The notes: generated from the sequence alone by a model not told the origin. Positions 44,811-53,581 are shown, counted from the stretch's first letter. The stretch: DNA of 64,000 nt from Dielma sp000508965 (GCA_000508965.1 BAHV02000001.1:186001-250000), one strand, 5' to 3'. Numbers and translations: made by a program.

Positions 44811-45608
44811 TTAGTAAGAGATACCCAAAGCATCTGCGTCTATCATTGATGCAAGATAAGCAAATGCCATATACATGTCATCTTTTCCTTTTTCAAGAAC
44901 AAGATGCAGTATTTCCTTATATTTATCCTGATTCCCTAATTCACGATAGTAATTAGCTAACCCAAAACCCATCGTAATTACATTCAGCGGTGTTGCGGCT
45001 GTTAAGTCTGCAGGCATTAATTCATCAGGATGAAGCTTGCCCTGATACATTCTTAAGCGTTGAAAATAAGCATAATTATCTCCATAATCCATCTCATCAT
45101 GAATTCGCTCCAGCAATGCAGCAGCTTCTTCCTTTCTTCCTAAACGATTTAATGTTATCCAGTACCAATCGGTAACTGCAATCAGTGAACCATCATCATA
45201 AGATAGATCATAACACTGCTGATAAGCTTCAGCCGCTTTTTCATAATCATTTAATAAAAAATACGATAAGCCCAGATGGTACCATACATCCCAATTCTCC
45301 GGAATCAGTCTTGAGGCTGTTACAAAATCCGCGCAGGCATCCTCAAAACGCCAGCATGACAAATAGCGATGGGCACGATGACGATGATAGATACCACAGA
45401 ATGGATTGATTGCTATTGCCATCGAATATGCGTCGCAGGCATCTCGATAGAGTTTCTGATCAGCATAGGCAAGGCCTAGTTTCATCCATAATTCATCATT
45501 ATTTGGTTCAGCCTGCACCTGCTGCTTCAGCGCTGCCGCAGCTTCATTTAATTCAAGATCACTGCGCCGGCGACTCGCTACCTCACATTCTTTTATTATT
45601 GTTCCCAT
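44811..45608 (-). CDS. TPR protein 3 of the opp-Rid operon
   Basis: 265 residues, no signal peptide, so cytosolic. Helical repeats start with NELWMKLGLAYADQKLYRDA and DAYSMAIAINPF. It shares with the TPR proteins at 47935 and 52510 the block RHRAHRY, then ENWDVWYHLGLSYFLLNDYE and the signature IAVTDWYWI, and a C-terminal helical part (GFGLANYYRELGNQDKYKE). It is the last gene of the operon. Its ATG shares one base with the stop of the Rid gene (TAATG), indicating translational coupling. TPR proteins are scaffolds or peptide-binding adaptors. The partner is unknown. Confidence 0.75.
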   Translation of the reverse strand: MGTIIKECEVASRRRSDLELNEAAAALKQQVQAEPNNDELWMKLGLAYADQKLYRDACDAYSMAIAINPFCGIYHRHRAHRYLSCWRFEDACADFVTASRLIPENWDVWYHLGLSYFLLNDYEKAAEAYQQCYDLSYDDGSLIAVTDWYWITLNRLGRKEEAAALLERIHDEMDYGDNYAYFQRLRMYQGKLHPDELMPADLTAATPLNVITMGFGLANYYRELGNQDKYKEILHLVLEKGKDDMYMAFAYLASMIDADALGISY

Positions 45609-45979
45609 TATGCTTCCTCACTTTCATCATAGGCTACATTAAACTGCAGCTCCAACAAATTATTCTCACCCATTGGTTTAGCTTCCACAGCAACTCCGGC
45701 TGGCGCATTTACACCATCGATCCACGCCTCATAGACTTCATTAAATTCATCAATCATTTTAATATCTGCAAGATATGCATTCATTATAATGATATTTTCT
45801 TTCTTTAAACCATGCTGTGCAAACAATTCATCATAACGAGCCAGTACAGCTGCGGTTTGTTCCTTCAGTGTTTTAAAGCCAGGACGTGCGCTATGCCCTG
45901 TAAAATATGCAATTCCATTATACTTAACAATACGGCTGGCGCCTTTATTGCTGTCAATTCTGTCAATTTTCAACATCAT
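45608..45979 (-). CDS. Rid-family (YjgF/UK114) protein, second copy, lacking the catalytic Arg
   Basis: 123 residues: AYFTGHSARPGFKTLKEQTA, then NIIIMNAYLADIKMIDEFNEV and APAGVAVEAKP. At the position of E. coli RidA Arg105 (in PARSCVEV) this protein has PAGVAVEA, so classical enamine/imine deamination is not expected. It has a paralogue directly upstream, overlapping by 17 bases. The ATG at 45979 or 45976 follows GGAGG. It may bind a ligand or a partner within the operon's pathway (inferred). Confidence 0.8.
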   Translation of the reverse strand: MMLKIDRIDSNKGASRIVKYNGIAYFTGHSARPGFKTLKEQTAAVLARYDELFAQHGLKKENIIIMNAYLADIKMIDEFNEVYEAWIDGVNAPAGVAVEAKPMGENNLLELQFNVAYDESEEA

Positions 45980-46340
45980 TTTCCTCCATGGCTACAATTA
46001 AAGAAAGCTCTAGCTGAACATTATCCCCATAAGGGAGTGATTGATTAGGAACCGCCTGCACAATTATTCCGGCTGGCTCATGATGCCTAATCACCCATGT
46101 GTTCCACACATCATTAAACTCATCTGCCTTACTGATATCCTTTAGATATGCAGTATAGTAAATAATGTTTTCCTTCTTTAAATTAAATTTACTCATTAAT
46201 TCATCATATCGATACAATATATCCTCACTCTGGCCGCGCAGATCATCGGCGAAGGGTGATATATGTCCAGTAAATACAGCTAGTCCTTTATGGACTACAA
46301 ATCGACTGGATTCACGCTTTGTATCAATTTTTCTAATCAT
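45963..46340 (-). CDS. Rid-family (YjgF/UK114) protein, first copy, lacking the catalytic Arg
   Basis: 125 residues: LAVFTGHISPFADDLRGQSE, NIIYYTAYLKDISKADEFND and EPAGIIVQAVPN. The Arg that binds the substrate carboxylate in RidA is replaced (PAG in place of PAR), as in its neighbour. The two copies are clearly paralogous but diverged. It is co-transcribed 11 bases after the substrate-binding protein gene, with no strong ribosome binding site. A heterotrimer of the two copies is possible (Rid proteins are trimers). Confidence 0.8.
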   Translation of the reverse strand: MIRKIDTKRESSRFVVHKGLAVFTGHISPFADDLRGQSEDILYRYDELMSKFNLKKENIIYYTAYLKDISKADEFNDVWNTWVIRHHEPAGIIVQAVPNQSLPYGDNVQLELSLIVAMEENDVEN

Positions 46341-46351
46341 AGGACTACCGC

Positions 46352-47923
46352 TTATTTCTTACAAGTAAAGTTCATCATGTCCGGTGTATTGCCGGGATTT
46401 ACATGGAACCCTTCAACCTTTGTTGATAAGCCATAGATATTGTTGCGATAATTCATAAATACACCGACTGGATCATCTTCCCAGATAATTTGCATGGCTT
46501 TTTTATAGATTTCCTTGCGTGCTTCAGGATCAGTTGTTACAGCACCTTCATCAAGCAGCGCATCAACTTCTTTATTTGAATACCAACCATAGTTATTTAC
46601 ATTCTTGCCGCCTTCTTCTGTATGCCATACACGTGTTAGGGCATTACCAACATCGGATGAACCGCCGGCTCCCATGATAAACATATCCCACTTAAACTGA
46701 TCCGGTGTTACACCCCATGAAGCAGTAAATACAGCTTTCTCTACCGTTTCAATATTTACGGTAATGCCAATCTGTTTCAACTGTTCAGAAATGATTTCAG
46801 CCATTTCGATACCCTTATTATAAACAGCTGTTGTCATTACATTAATCGTTAAACCATCTTCATAACCGGCTTCTTTCAGTAATTCTTTTGCTCTTTCAGG
46901 ATCATATTCAATCATACCAAGTTCTGAATAACCAACAACATTTGGTGTTACAGGTGCCAATGCCGGTGTTTCACCAATGGCGGCATACAACGTGTCTACG
47001 ATCGTTTGACGATCTATACCATAGCTGATTGCTTGTCTTAACTTCACATCTTGTAATACACCTGCACAATTAAATTGGAATAAATGCATCCCATTGCTGG
47101 CATTCATTGATACTGTAACTCCCTCTACTTCGCCATTATTGAAACGAACAACATCATCTGGTGCTAGGCCGGATACAATATCCATCTGTCCGGTTTCAAC
47201 GGCAATTGCTCTTGAATTCTGTTCAGGGATTACCTGCATGATGATATTCTTTGTCTTAGGTTTACCACCGAAATAATCGTCAAAGGCTTCAAATACCATT
47301 TGCTCGCCCATACTCCAATCAGTTACCTTATAAGGACCCGAACCATTTACTGATTCTGGTGTTTTGCCTAAATCATGACCAAATTGTTCTATATAATCAC
47401 TGTCCAATATACCTGTAGCTACTGATGCCATTTTAGCTTCAAATGCTCCGTATGGAGTCTTTGTCTTAACTACAACGGTATATTCATCCGGTGCAGTTAC
47501 AGATTCAACAAAGGATGTGTATTCGCTTGTATAACGATAAGGATCGTCTTCATTCAGCAAACGATCAAAGGTTGCGACTACATCGGCACTGGTCAGCTGT
47601 TTACCGTTTTGAAACTTTACATCCTCACGAAGTTTAAAAGTCCATGTCAATCCATCTTCACCGACACTCCATTCAGTTGCCAGATCAGGAGCGATTGCAC
47701 CGTCTTGATCGATTTTGATTAATGTGGAATAAATTTGCGGCAATACAACATTGTTAGAAACATTGGTTGCCGGATCAAGACTGTCTTGATCATTTGAAAT
47801 ACCCCAAAGAATCGTATCCTTGTATTCAGAATCATTATTATCACTTGGTGTATCATTACCGCCGCAGGCTGTCAGTGAGAGTGCCAGCATTACGGCTCCT
47901 AAACTTTTTAATAACTTTTTCAT
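46352..47923 (-). CDS. Oligopeptide/dipeptide-type ABC transporter substrate-binding lipoprotein
   Basis: 523 residues, SBP family 5. Lipoprotein signal MKKLLKSLGAVMLALSLTAC with lipidated Cys20, an acidic linker, then family blocks DLATEWSVGEDGLTWTFKLR (typical ATSW-x-x-x-G-x-T-xTFKLR), FQNGKQLTSADVVATFDRLL, SGPYKVTDW and FQFNCAGVLQDVKLRQAISY. It is an extracytoplasmic receptor delivering peptides or related solutes to the permease encoded upstream in the same operon. Specificity cannot be read. AGGAGGATGACTT precedes the ATG. Confidence 0.92.
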   Translation of the reverse strand: MKKLLKSLGAVMLALSLTACGGNDTPSDNNDSEYKDTILWGISNDQDSLDPATNVSNNVVLPQIYSTLIKIDQDGAIAPDLATEWSVGEDGLTWTFKLREDVKFQNGKQLTSADVVATFDRLLNEDDPYRYTSEYTSFVESVTAPDEYTVVVKTKTPYGAFEAKMASVATGILDSDYIEQFGHDLGKTPESVNGSGPYKVTDWSMGEQMVFEAFDDYFGGKPKTKNIIMQVIPEQNSRAIAVETGQMDIVSGLAPDDVVRFNNGEVEGVTVSMNASNGMHLFQFNCAGVLQDVKLRQAISYGIDRQTIVDTLYAAIGETPALAPVTPNVVGYSELGMIEYDPERAKELLKEAGYEDGLTINVMTTAVYNKGIEMAEIISEQLKQIGITVNIETVEKAVFTASWGVTPDQFKWDMFIMGAGGSSDVGNALTRVWHTEEGGKNVNNYGWYSNKEVDALLDEGAVTTDPEARKEIYKKAMQIIWEDDPVGVFMNYRNNIYGLSTKVEGFHVNPGNTPDMMNFTCKK

Positions 47924-47934
47924 AAGTCATCCTC

Positions 47935-48720
47935 CTATTTGTTATCGCAATGATAAAGCCGTTCATAAGCTGCATGTTCCGCAAAACCTGCCCATAGCTC
48001 ATCACGTTCTACAATTTTATGATAAATATCCATTGCTTTATCTAATTCATTGTGTGTTTCATAGTAAACAGCAATGCCATAGGCATAGGTTGCAAACATA
48101 TGGTCATCTTTTGCTGCCGCCACTTCTAAAACATGCTCCGGCGTATCAAGACCTTTATAAACCATGACACGATCTTTATAACCACCGCTGTAATCTGTTG
48201 TCTCAATCGCCGGATCAACAAGATCAATCATTTTCTGAGCGGCTTCCGGATCGTTCATCCGCATGCATGTAATCCAATACCAGTCGGTTACAGCGATAAT
48301 ACTGTCCCCGTCATAGGAAACCTTACGGCAGCCCTCATATATTTTCTTTGCCCGTTTAAAATCCTTCATTAAATGATAGGCTAGGCCCAAATGGTACCAG
48401 CAGTCCCAATTTTTCGGATCAATTCTCAGACCCATTTCAAAATCAGCAGCCGCTTCGGCGTAACGTGAGATATTCACATAAGCATGACCGCGGTGACGGT
48501 ATAGCAGCATATTAAATGGATCATAAGTCAATCCCATGGAATATGCTTCAATCGCTTCCCTAAAACACATTTGTTTCTTATAAGCTAATCCTTTTTTTAT
48601 CCATAATTCAGGATTATTTGGATCTGCTTCTAATGCCTTAGTTAATGTCTTCACCTCATCACTGTAAGCAATGATATGCAGCGGTTGGATTTGATTTTCT
48701 TTCTTTGCTAATTCACTCAT
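47935..48720 (-). CDS. TPR protein 2 of the opp-Rid operon
   Basis: 261 residues from the ATG at 48720, which overlaps the oppF stop in ATGAGTGA. A longer frame from 48804 would run deep inside oppF and has no RBS. Cytosolic TPR-like helices: NPELWIKKGLAYKKQMCFRE, EAYSMGLTYDPFNMLLYRHR, AAADFEMGLRIDPKNWDCWY, HLGLAYHLMKDFKRAKKIYE. It shares the IAVTDWYWI signature with its two paralogues and is closest to TPR protein 3. It lies between the ATPase and receptor genes of an importer, an unusual site for a TPR gene. Confidence 0.78.
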   Translation of the reverse strand: MSELAKKENQIQPLHIIAYSDEVKTLTKALEADPNNPELWIKKGLAYKKQMCFREAIEAYSMGLTYDPFNMLLYRHRGHAYVNISRYAEAAADFEMGLRIDPKNWDCWYHLGLAYHLMKDFKRAKKIYEGCRKVSYDGDSIIAVTDWYWITCMRMNDPEAAQKMIDLVDPAIETTDYSGGYKDRVMVYKGLDTPEHVLEVAAAKDDHMFATYAYGIAVYYETHNELDKAMDIYHKIVERDELWAGFAEHAAYERLYHCDNK

Positions 48721-49708
48721 AGTTCTTTTCACTTTCTTCATCAAAGAGATGACAGGCCACAAAATGCCCGGATTCTTTTTCAAATAGCTTTGGCTTAACC
48801 TCACTGCAGATTTTCATGCATCGAGGACAGCGGGTATGGAAACAGCAGCCATTAGGCGGATTCAACGGACTTGGTACGTCACCGCTCAGTGCATCTGAAG
48901 CTGACTGAATCTGTGGGTCAGGAATCGGTATTGCCTTCATTAAAGCTAAGGTATATGGATGATAGGGATGGTCAAATAAACCATTGCGGTCAGCAACTTC
49001 GACAATATTACCAAGATACATGACGGCAATACGGCTGCATACATGCTTCACAACACTCAAATTGTGCGATATGAAGATATAAGTCAGATTATGCTTCTTC
49101 TGCAAATCATCCATCAGATTCAGGATCTGTGCCTGTATTGAAACATCCAGCGCTGATACCGGTTCATCACAGACAATTAATTTTGGATTAGAAGCTAAGG
49201 CACGGGCAACCCCGATGCGCTGACGCTGGCCACCGCTGAATTCATGCGGATATTTGCTGCATTGATCCTCACGCAGACCAACATCCTTCATTAATGCCAA
49301 TACTCGCTCATGACGTTCCTGCTTATTCCCCATATTATGAACAAGCATTGGTTCTTCAATGATCTGTGTTACAGTGAAACGCGGATCTAATGAGGAATAT
49401 GGATCTTGAAAGATAATCTGAATCGCTTTTGAGAATTCCTTTTGCCCCTGCTTATCCTTAGTAAATAAATCTTTACCGTCAAATTCAATCGTTCCTTCAG
49501 TTGGAGTATTCAACCGTACAATTGTTTTGCCAGTCGTAGATTTACCGCAGCCACTCTCCCCTACAATGCCAAAGGTTTCCCCTTCGTTGACATCAAAGCT
49601 AATGCCATCTACTGCTTTTAAATAAGCTGTTTTATTAAAGAAACCATTTTTAATTTTTACCGGATAATAGATCTTCAGATCACGAACACTCAGCAAGGGT
49701 TTACTCAT
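48713..49708 (-). CDS. Oligopeptide ABC transporter ATPase, OppF type
   Basis: ATP-binding subunit. 331 residues from the ATG at 49708 (GGAGGTGATCATC upstream, overlapping the oppD stop in ATGAGTAA). Walker A GIVGESGCGKSTTGK, Q-loop IIFQDPYSSLDPR, signature EFSGGQRQRIGVARAL, Walker B LIVCDEPVSALD, H-loop FISHNLS. The C-terminal oligopeptide-type extension has CCFHTRCPRCMKIC, cysteines typical of the OppD/F family (possible Fe-S or structural site). Confidence 0.9.
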   Translation of the reverse strand: MSKPLLSVRDLKIYYPVKIKNGFFNKTAYLKAVDGISFDVNEGETFGIVGESGCGKSTTGKTIVRLNTPTEGTIEFDGKDLFTKDKQGQKEFSKAIQIIFQDPYSSLDPRFTVTQIIEEPMLVHNMGNKQERHERVLALMKDVGLREDQCSKYPHEFSGGQRQRIGVARALASNPKLIVCDEPVSALDVSIQAQILNLMDDLQKKHNLTYIFISHNLSVVKHVCSRIAVMYLGNIVEVADRNGLFDHPYHPYTLALMKAIPIPDPQIQSASDALSGDVPSPLNPPNGCCFHTRCPRCMKICSEVKPKLFEKESGHFVACHLFDEESEKNYE

Positions 49709-50696
49709 GATGATCACCTCCTGCATAAAGCCAGCATCTTACCATATGGCCATTTTCTTTAAATATAGGGCGCGGCGATTCATTGATGCAGCGCTCCATG
49801 CATTTTTCACAACGGGGAGCAAAGCGACAGCCCTTAGCATATTCCGTTGGATTTGGCACAGTACCCGGAATATTATACAGACTCTCCTTATCCTCTTTCA
49901 GATTAGGTATCGATTTCAGCAAGCCTAATGTATATGGATGCAGCGGCTCACCATACAATGATTTAACATCTGCCTTTTCAACTGCTTCACCGGCATACAT
50001 TACCATCACATTTTCTGCTATCTGAGCAACGACACCCAAATCATGAGTAATCAAAATAATGGCCGTATCCATATCCTTTTTTAAATCTTTTAATAGATTT
50101 AAAATCTGTGCCTGTATAGTTACATCAAGCGCCGTTGTCGGTTCATCGGCAATCAGAATTTTAGGATTGCATGCCAATGCCATCGCAATCATGACACGCT
50201 GACGCATACCGCCTGATAGCTGATGCGGATATTCATTTACCACTTCTTCCGCATCAGGGATACCAACCTTTCTTAATAGTTCAACAGCCTTTTTTAAACC
50301 AGTTTTTTTATCTGCATTTTCATGATATTTAAGTGATTCATAAATCTGATGTCCGATGGTAAATACCGGATTCAAAGAAGTCATCGGTTCCTGAAAAATC
50401 ATCGATATATCTTTACCTCTGATCTTCATCATTTCCTTTTCTGTTTTTTTCACTAAATCTTCGCCATTATATAAAATCGTACCTGTCACGATTTTTCCCG
50501 GGTTAGCTATCAGGCGCAGAATTGAGAGTGAAGTGACACTCTTGCCGCAGCCTGATTCCCCCACTATCGCTAAAGTTTCATTTTTATGCAAATCAAAACT
50601 TAAGCCATCAACAGAAGGAACCACACCTTCTTCAGTATAAAAATAAGTTTTCAAATCCTTCACTTCGAGGAGTTTGTCATTGCTTTTCTCTGTCAT
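49701..50696 (-). CDS. Oligopeptide ABC transporter ATPase, OppD type
   Basis: ATP-binding subunit, 331 residues. Walker A AIVGESGCGKSVTSLS, Q-loop MIFQEPMTSLNP, signature QLSGGMRQRVMIAMAL, Walker B ILIADEPTTALD, H-loop LITHDLGVV, and the C-terminal CRFAPRCEKCMERC family cluster. AGGAGGATAGTCAC precedes the ATG. It pairs with the downstream OppF-type ATPase to power the OppBC permease. Confidence 0.9.
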   Translation of the reverse strand: MTEKSNDKLLEVKDLKTYFYTEEGVVPSVDGLSFDLHKNETLAIVGESGCGKSVTSLSILRLIANPGKIVTGTILYNGEDLVKKTEKEMMKIRGKDISMIFQEPMTSLNPVFTIGHQIYESLKYHENADKKTGLKKAVELLRKVGIPDAEEVVNEYPHQLSGGMRQRVMIAMALACNPKILIADEPTTALDVTIQAQILNLLKDLKKDMDTAIILITHDLGVVAQIAENVMVMYAGEAVEKADVKSLYGEPLHPYTLGLLKSIPNLKEDKESLYNIPGTVPNPTEYAKGCRFAPRCEKCMERCINESPRPIFKENGHMVRCWLYAGGDHHE

Positions 50697-50708
50697 GTGA
50701 CTATCCTC

Positions 50709-51548
50709 CTAACTGTTTTTCAGTTTTGGATCGAGCGCGTCTCTCAGTCCATCGCCAACCAGACTGAAGCTCAATACAACAAAGGTAATCGCCAAACCGG
50801 GTACAAAGACACCGATTGGATAAGACCGGATTACCTCACGCATTTGTGACAGCATTGCCCCCCACTCCGGATTCGGTGCCTGTACACCCAATCCTAAAAA
50901 AGAGAGTGAGGAGGCAGTCAGAATCGATGTTCCTAAATCCAAGGTTATATTTACAATGATCAATGAGATTGAATTAGGAAGAACGTGACGAATGATGATT
51001 TTAAAATCAGACTCACCCATCACTCTGGCCGCCTGTACATATTCAGAGCCTTTCAGTGAAATAACTGTCCCCCTGACGATACGGGCAATACCGGGAATGC
51101 AGAAGATGCCGATTGCCATGATTGTATTGATCGTACCATTGCCGAGGATTGCGACAATGGTAATTGCCAGCAGTAAACCAGGGAATGCAAGCATAACATC
51201 GAGGATTCTGGAAATAATCGAATCAATCTTACCGCCGAAATAACCAGCGCAGACACCCAGCATAATGCCGATTGCGCTGCCTGATAAAACGCCGCAGAAG
51301 GCTATGGTCAATGATATGCGGGCTCCATATACCATACGGGTAAAAGTATCACGGCCTAAATTATCTGTGCCAAGCCAATGCTCGGCTGAAATACCTGAAT
51401 ATTTATTTGCCAGATCCTGCGCCAATGGATCATGGCTGCACAGGAATGGTCCAATTAAAGCGATACCAAGAAAAATCAGCAGGACAATCAATGCGACAAC
51501 CGAAACCTTGCGTCTCATAAACCGTTTAACTTTTGGATTTTTAAACAT
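50709..51548 (-). CDS. Oligopeptide ABC transporter permease, OppC type
   Basis: 279 residues with an N-terminal membrane helix (VVALIVLLIFLGIALIGPFL) and five more. LGTDNLGRDTFTRMVYGARI is the hallmark of OppC/DppC. The coupling EAA loop is near VQAARVMGESDFKIIIRHVL, and LSFLGLGVQAPNPEWGAMLS is the C-terminal family block. It lies 11 bases after oppB with AGGAGGCGATGAC before its ATG. Confidence 0.9.
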   Translation of the reverse strand: MFKNPKVKRFMRRKVSVVALIVLLIFLGIALIGPFLCSHDPLAQDLANKYSGISAEHWLGTDNLGRDTFTRMVYGARISLTIAFCGVLSGSAIGIMLGVCAGYFGGKIDSIISRILDVMLAFPGLLLAITIVAILGNGTINTIMAIGIFCIPGIARIVRGTVISLKGSEYVQAARVMGESDFKIIIRHVLPNSISLIIVNITLDLGTSILTASSLSFLGLGVQAPNPEWGAMLSQMREVIRSYPIGVFVPGLAITFVVLSFSLVGDGLRDALDPKLKNS

Positions 51549-51559
51549 GTCATCGCCTC

Positions 51560-52486
51560 CTAATCGTACTTGATCCGAGGATCAACAAATGCATAAATCA
51601 AATCAACCGCAGTATTTACGACCACAAATGTAACAGCTAAAACGAGTACAGTACCTTGAATGACAGGGTAATCACGGTTGCCGACACCATCAACTAAATA
51701 ACGGCCGATGCCGGGGATAGAGAATACTGTTTCAACTAAAGTAGCGCCTGCCAGCAAGCCGCCGAAGCGCAGACCTATTGCTGTAATAATTGGGATCAGG
51801 GCATTCTTTAAAGCATGGGAATAGACAACAATCTTATTAGGAATTCCTCTTGATTTAGAAGTTCGAATATAATCCTGATTAATGACATCAAGCATTGCGG
51901 AACGCGTAGTCCTGGTCATAAAACCTACGGCCTGCGTTCCCAATGTCATAATCGGCAGAACCATACTTTTCCAACTGAAGGTGCCCATCCATACACTAGG
52001 AAACCAGCCAAGCCAAACCGTAAAAACAAGCATTAATATCAAAGCTAGGAAGAATGATGGGGTGGATACTGATGTAAGCGAAATAACCATGATAAAATTA
52101 TCAAGGAATTTATTATGATGTGTTGCAGCTATAATCCCAAATATAACACCGATTACGGCAGCAACCAAAGTACCGCCCAGCGCCAAAATAAAGGTAGGCA
52201 CAAAGCGTTTCTTGATTTCTGCTCCGACATCTTTGCCGGATACGATAGATGTTCCAAGATCCCCATGCAATGCATCAACGACAAAATTGACATACTGTTC
52301 AGGCAGCGGATCATTCAAACCAAGACGCTCACGTTCAACCTCGATATGTGAACGGTCAACAGATGTACCCAACATAATTTCTACCGGATCACCCGGTATC
52401 AGCCGTACCATAAAGAAAATAATGAACGTCAATGCGAACAATGTCGGTATCAGCTGCAGCAATCGTTTTATCGTATATTTAATCAT
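51560..52486 (-). CDS. Oligopeptide ABC transporter permease, OppB type
   Basis: 308 residues, six membrane helices. MIKYTIKRLLQLIPTLFALT is the classic OppB/DppB N-terminus, followed by PGDPVEIMLG, the EAA loop YIRTSKSRGIPNKIVVYSHA, and the C-terminal FSIPGIGRYLVDGVGNRDYP. It follows the first TPR gene of the operon by 23 bases, with AGAGGGGTGTAAGAG upstream. Confidence 0.9.
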   Translation of the reverse strand: MIKYTIKRLLQLIPTLFALTFIIFFMVRLIPGDPVEIMLGTSVDRSHIEVERERLGLNDPLPEQYVNFVVDALHGDLGTSIVSGKDVGAEIKKRFVPTFILALGGTLVAAVIGVIFGIIAATHHNKFLDNFIMVISLTSVSTPSFFLALILMLVFTVWLGWFPSVWMGTFSWKSMVLPIMTLGTQAVGFMTRTTRSAMLDVINQDYIRTSKSRGIPNKIVVYSHALKNALIPIITAIGLRFGGLLAGATLVETVFSIPGIGRYLVDGVGNRDYPVIQGTVLVLAVTFVVVNTAVDLIYAFVDPRIKYD

Positions 52487-52509
52487 CTCTTACACCCCTC
52501 TTAGCGGCG

Positions 52510-53250
52510 TTATTCAGCGCCCCATTCTTTCAGATTCTGTTTTGCCTGCGCATAAGCAAATAAATTATGATGATCAGGGATCGCAGCTATCATCTGACAG
52601 ATTTTCACTGCCTCCTCTTTATTTCCCAGGTAATGATGATAATTAGCAAGTCCGTAACTCAGCATTAGATAATAAATACGGGTACGCTCTTCACTTAACC
52701 CTGTACACATATGTTCCTCAACAAAATTTTCAGGCTTATAAATACCTTTATACAATAAAGTGCGTGCCAAATAATCACCATCTTCAGAGGGCATACCCTC
52801 ATAAACATTTTCCAGCACCTTTTCAGCTTCAGCTTTCTGTCCCAGTTTCATACACGCCATCCAATACCAATCAACAGTTGCCGGTATTGCTTCTATATTG
52901 TATTTAATCATCAGCTCACGGCTGTTTTTATGACAATCCTTTGCCAGTTCATACTTACCGCCGAGATAAGCAGCTACGCCCATGTAATACCAATGCTCCC
53001 AATCATTTGGATTCAGCCGGGTTGCCAAAGAAAGATCGGCAATTGATGCCATATAATTAAAAGCTCCGATATATTTACGCCCGCGTGACCCTCTTAATTT
53101 TTCATCAAAAGGAAACATACACAATCCTTCACCTAATAAATCAATAGCATCCTCATAAAATCCTTCTGCTGCTAATTCAATACCTGTCTGATTAATAAGG
53201 GCAGCATCCTTTGTATCCATTGCTTTCTGCATTCTTAATTGATTACTCAT
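52510..53250 (-). CDS. TPR protein 1, first gene of the opp-Rid operon
   Basis: 246 residues, no signal peptide. Helical repeats: NQTGIELAAEGFYEDAIDLL, MFPFDEKLRGSRGRKYIGAF, LATRLNPNDWEHWYYMGVAA and YELAKDCHKN. The signature TVDWYWMACMKLGQKAEAEK matches the VTDWYWI segment of the two downstream paralogues; it is the most divergent of the three. RBS AAAGGAGATAGGGT. It leads the operon directly behind a good promoter. It may act as a cytosolic adaptor or regulator of the importer (inferred; nothing catalytic is visible). Confidence 0.75.
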   Translation of the reverse strand: MSNQLRMQKAMDTKDAALINQTGIELAAEGFYEDAIDLLGEGLCMFPFDEKLRGSRGRKYIGAFNYMASIADLSLATRLNPNDWEHWYYMGVAAYLGGKYELAKDCHKNSRELMIKYNIEAIPATVDWYWMACMKLGQKAEAEKVLENVYEGMPSEDGDYLARTLLYKGIYKPENFVEEHMCTGLSEERTRIYYLMLSYGLANYHHYLGNKEEAVKICQMIAAIPDHHNLFAYAQAKQNLKEWGAE

Positions 53251-53283
53251 ACCCTATCTCCTTTTCCTTTATTAATTATCTTA

Positions 53284-53313
53284 ACTATATTAAAAATAAC
53301 CGCAGCCTGTCAA
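53284..53313 (-). promoter_or_regulatory. Promoter of the TPR-opp-Rid operon
   Basis: On the minus strand TTGACA (53308-53313), an 18-base spacer and TATAGT (53284-53289), about 30 bases upstream of the TPR1 start codon. Confidence 0.7.
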
Positions 53314-53373
53314 AAAAAGATGAACAAAACAACGGCTTAGAGGTTTAAAATCAAGCTTTTTTTACCCTTTTAA

Positions 53374-53429
53374 GATTGAAAAGCACAGATTTTCAAGACA
53401 AATTTTGTGCGGTTCAATCACTTTTTTTC
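53374..53429 (+). promoter_or_regulatory. Long inverted repeat between the divergent AraC gene and the operon promoter
   Basis: GATTGAAAAGCACA (53374-53387) pairs with TGTGCGGTTCAATC (53406-53419) except for two central bases. On the + strand ACTTTTTTTCG follows, so it looks like a + strand terminator, although no + gene precedes it. On the minus side it lies about 60 bases upstream of the operon -35. Operator or small-RNA end are both possible. Confidence 0.5.
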
Positions 53430-53581
53430 GATAAAAATTCAAATAAAAAGGAGATTGACGGCTATAAGAATGAAAGATTTAGCTGATATTCATTGATTTT
53501 TCATATCTCTTTCATTGTTGAAAATTATTTCATACGATTATGATAACAAATGGTCAAAAATTGCGAAAATTTGAAAAACAA

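Noticed and set aside
45410..45808. 132-codon + strand ORF opposite the TPR3 and Rid genes
   Set aside because: No RBS, His/Leu-rich shadow composition, and opposite well-supported coding genes.
48721..48804. 28-residue N-terminal extension of TPR protein 2
   Set aside because: It lies inside oppF in another frame without an RBS; the ATG at 48720 fits the overlap pattern of the operon.
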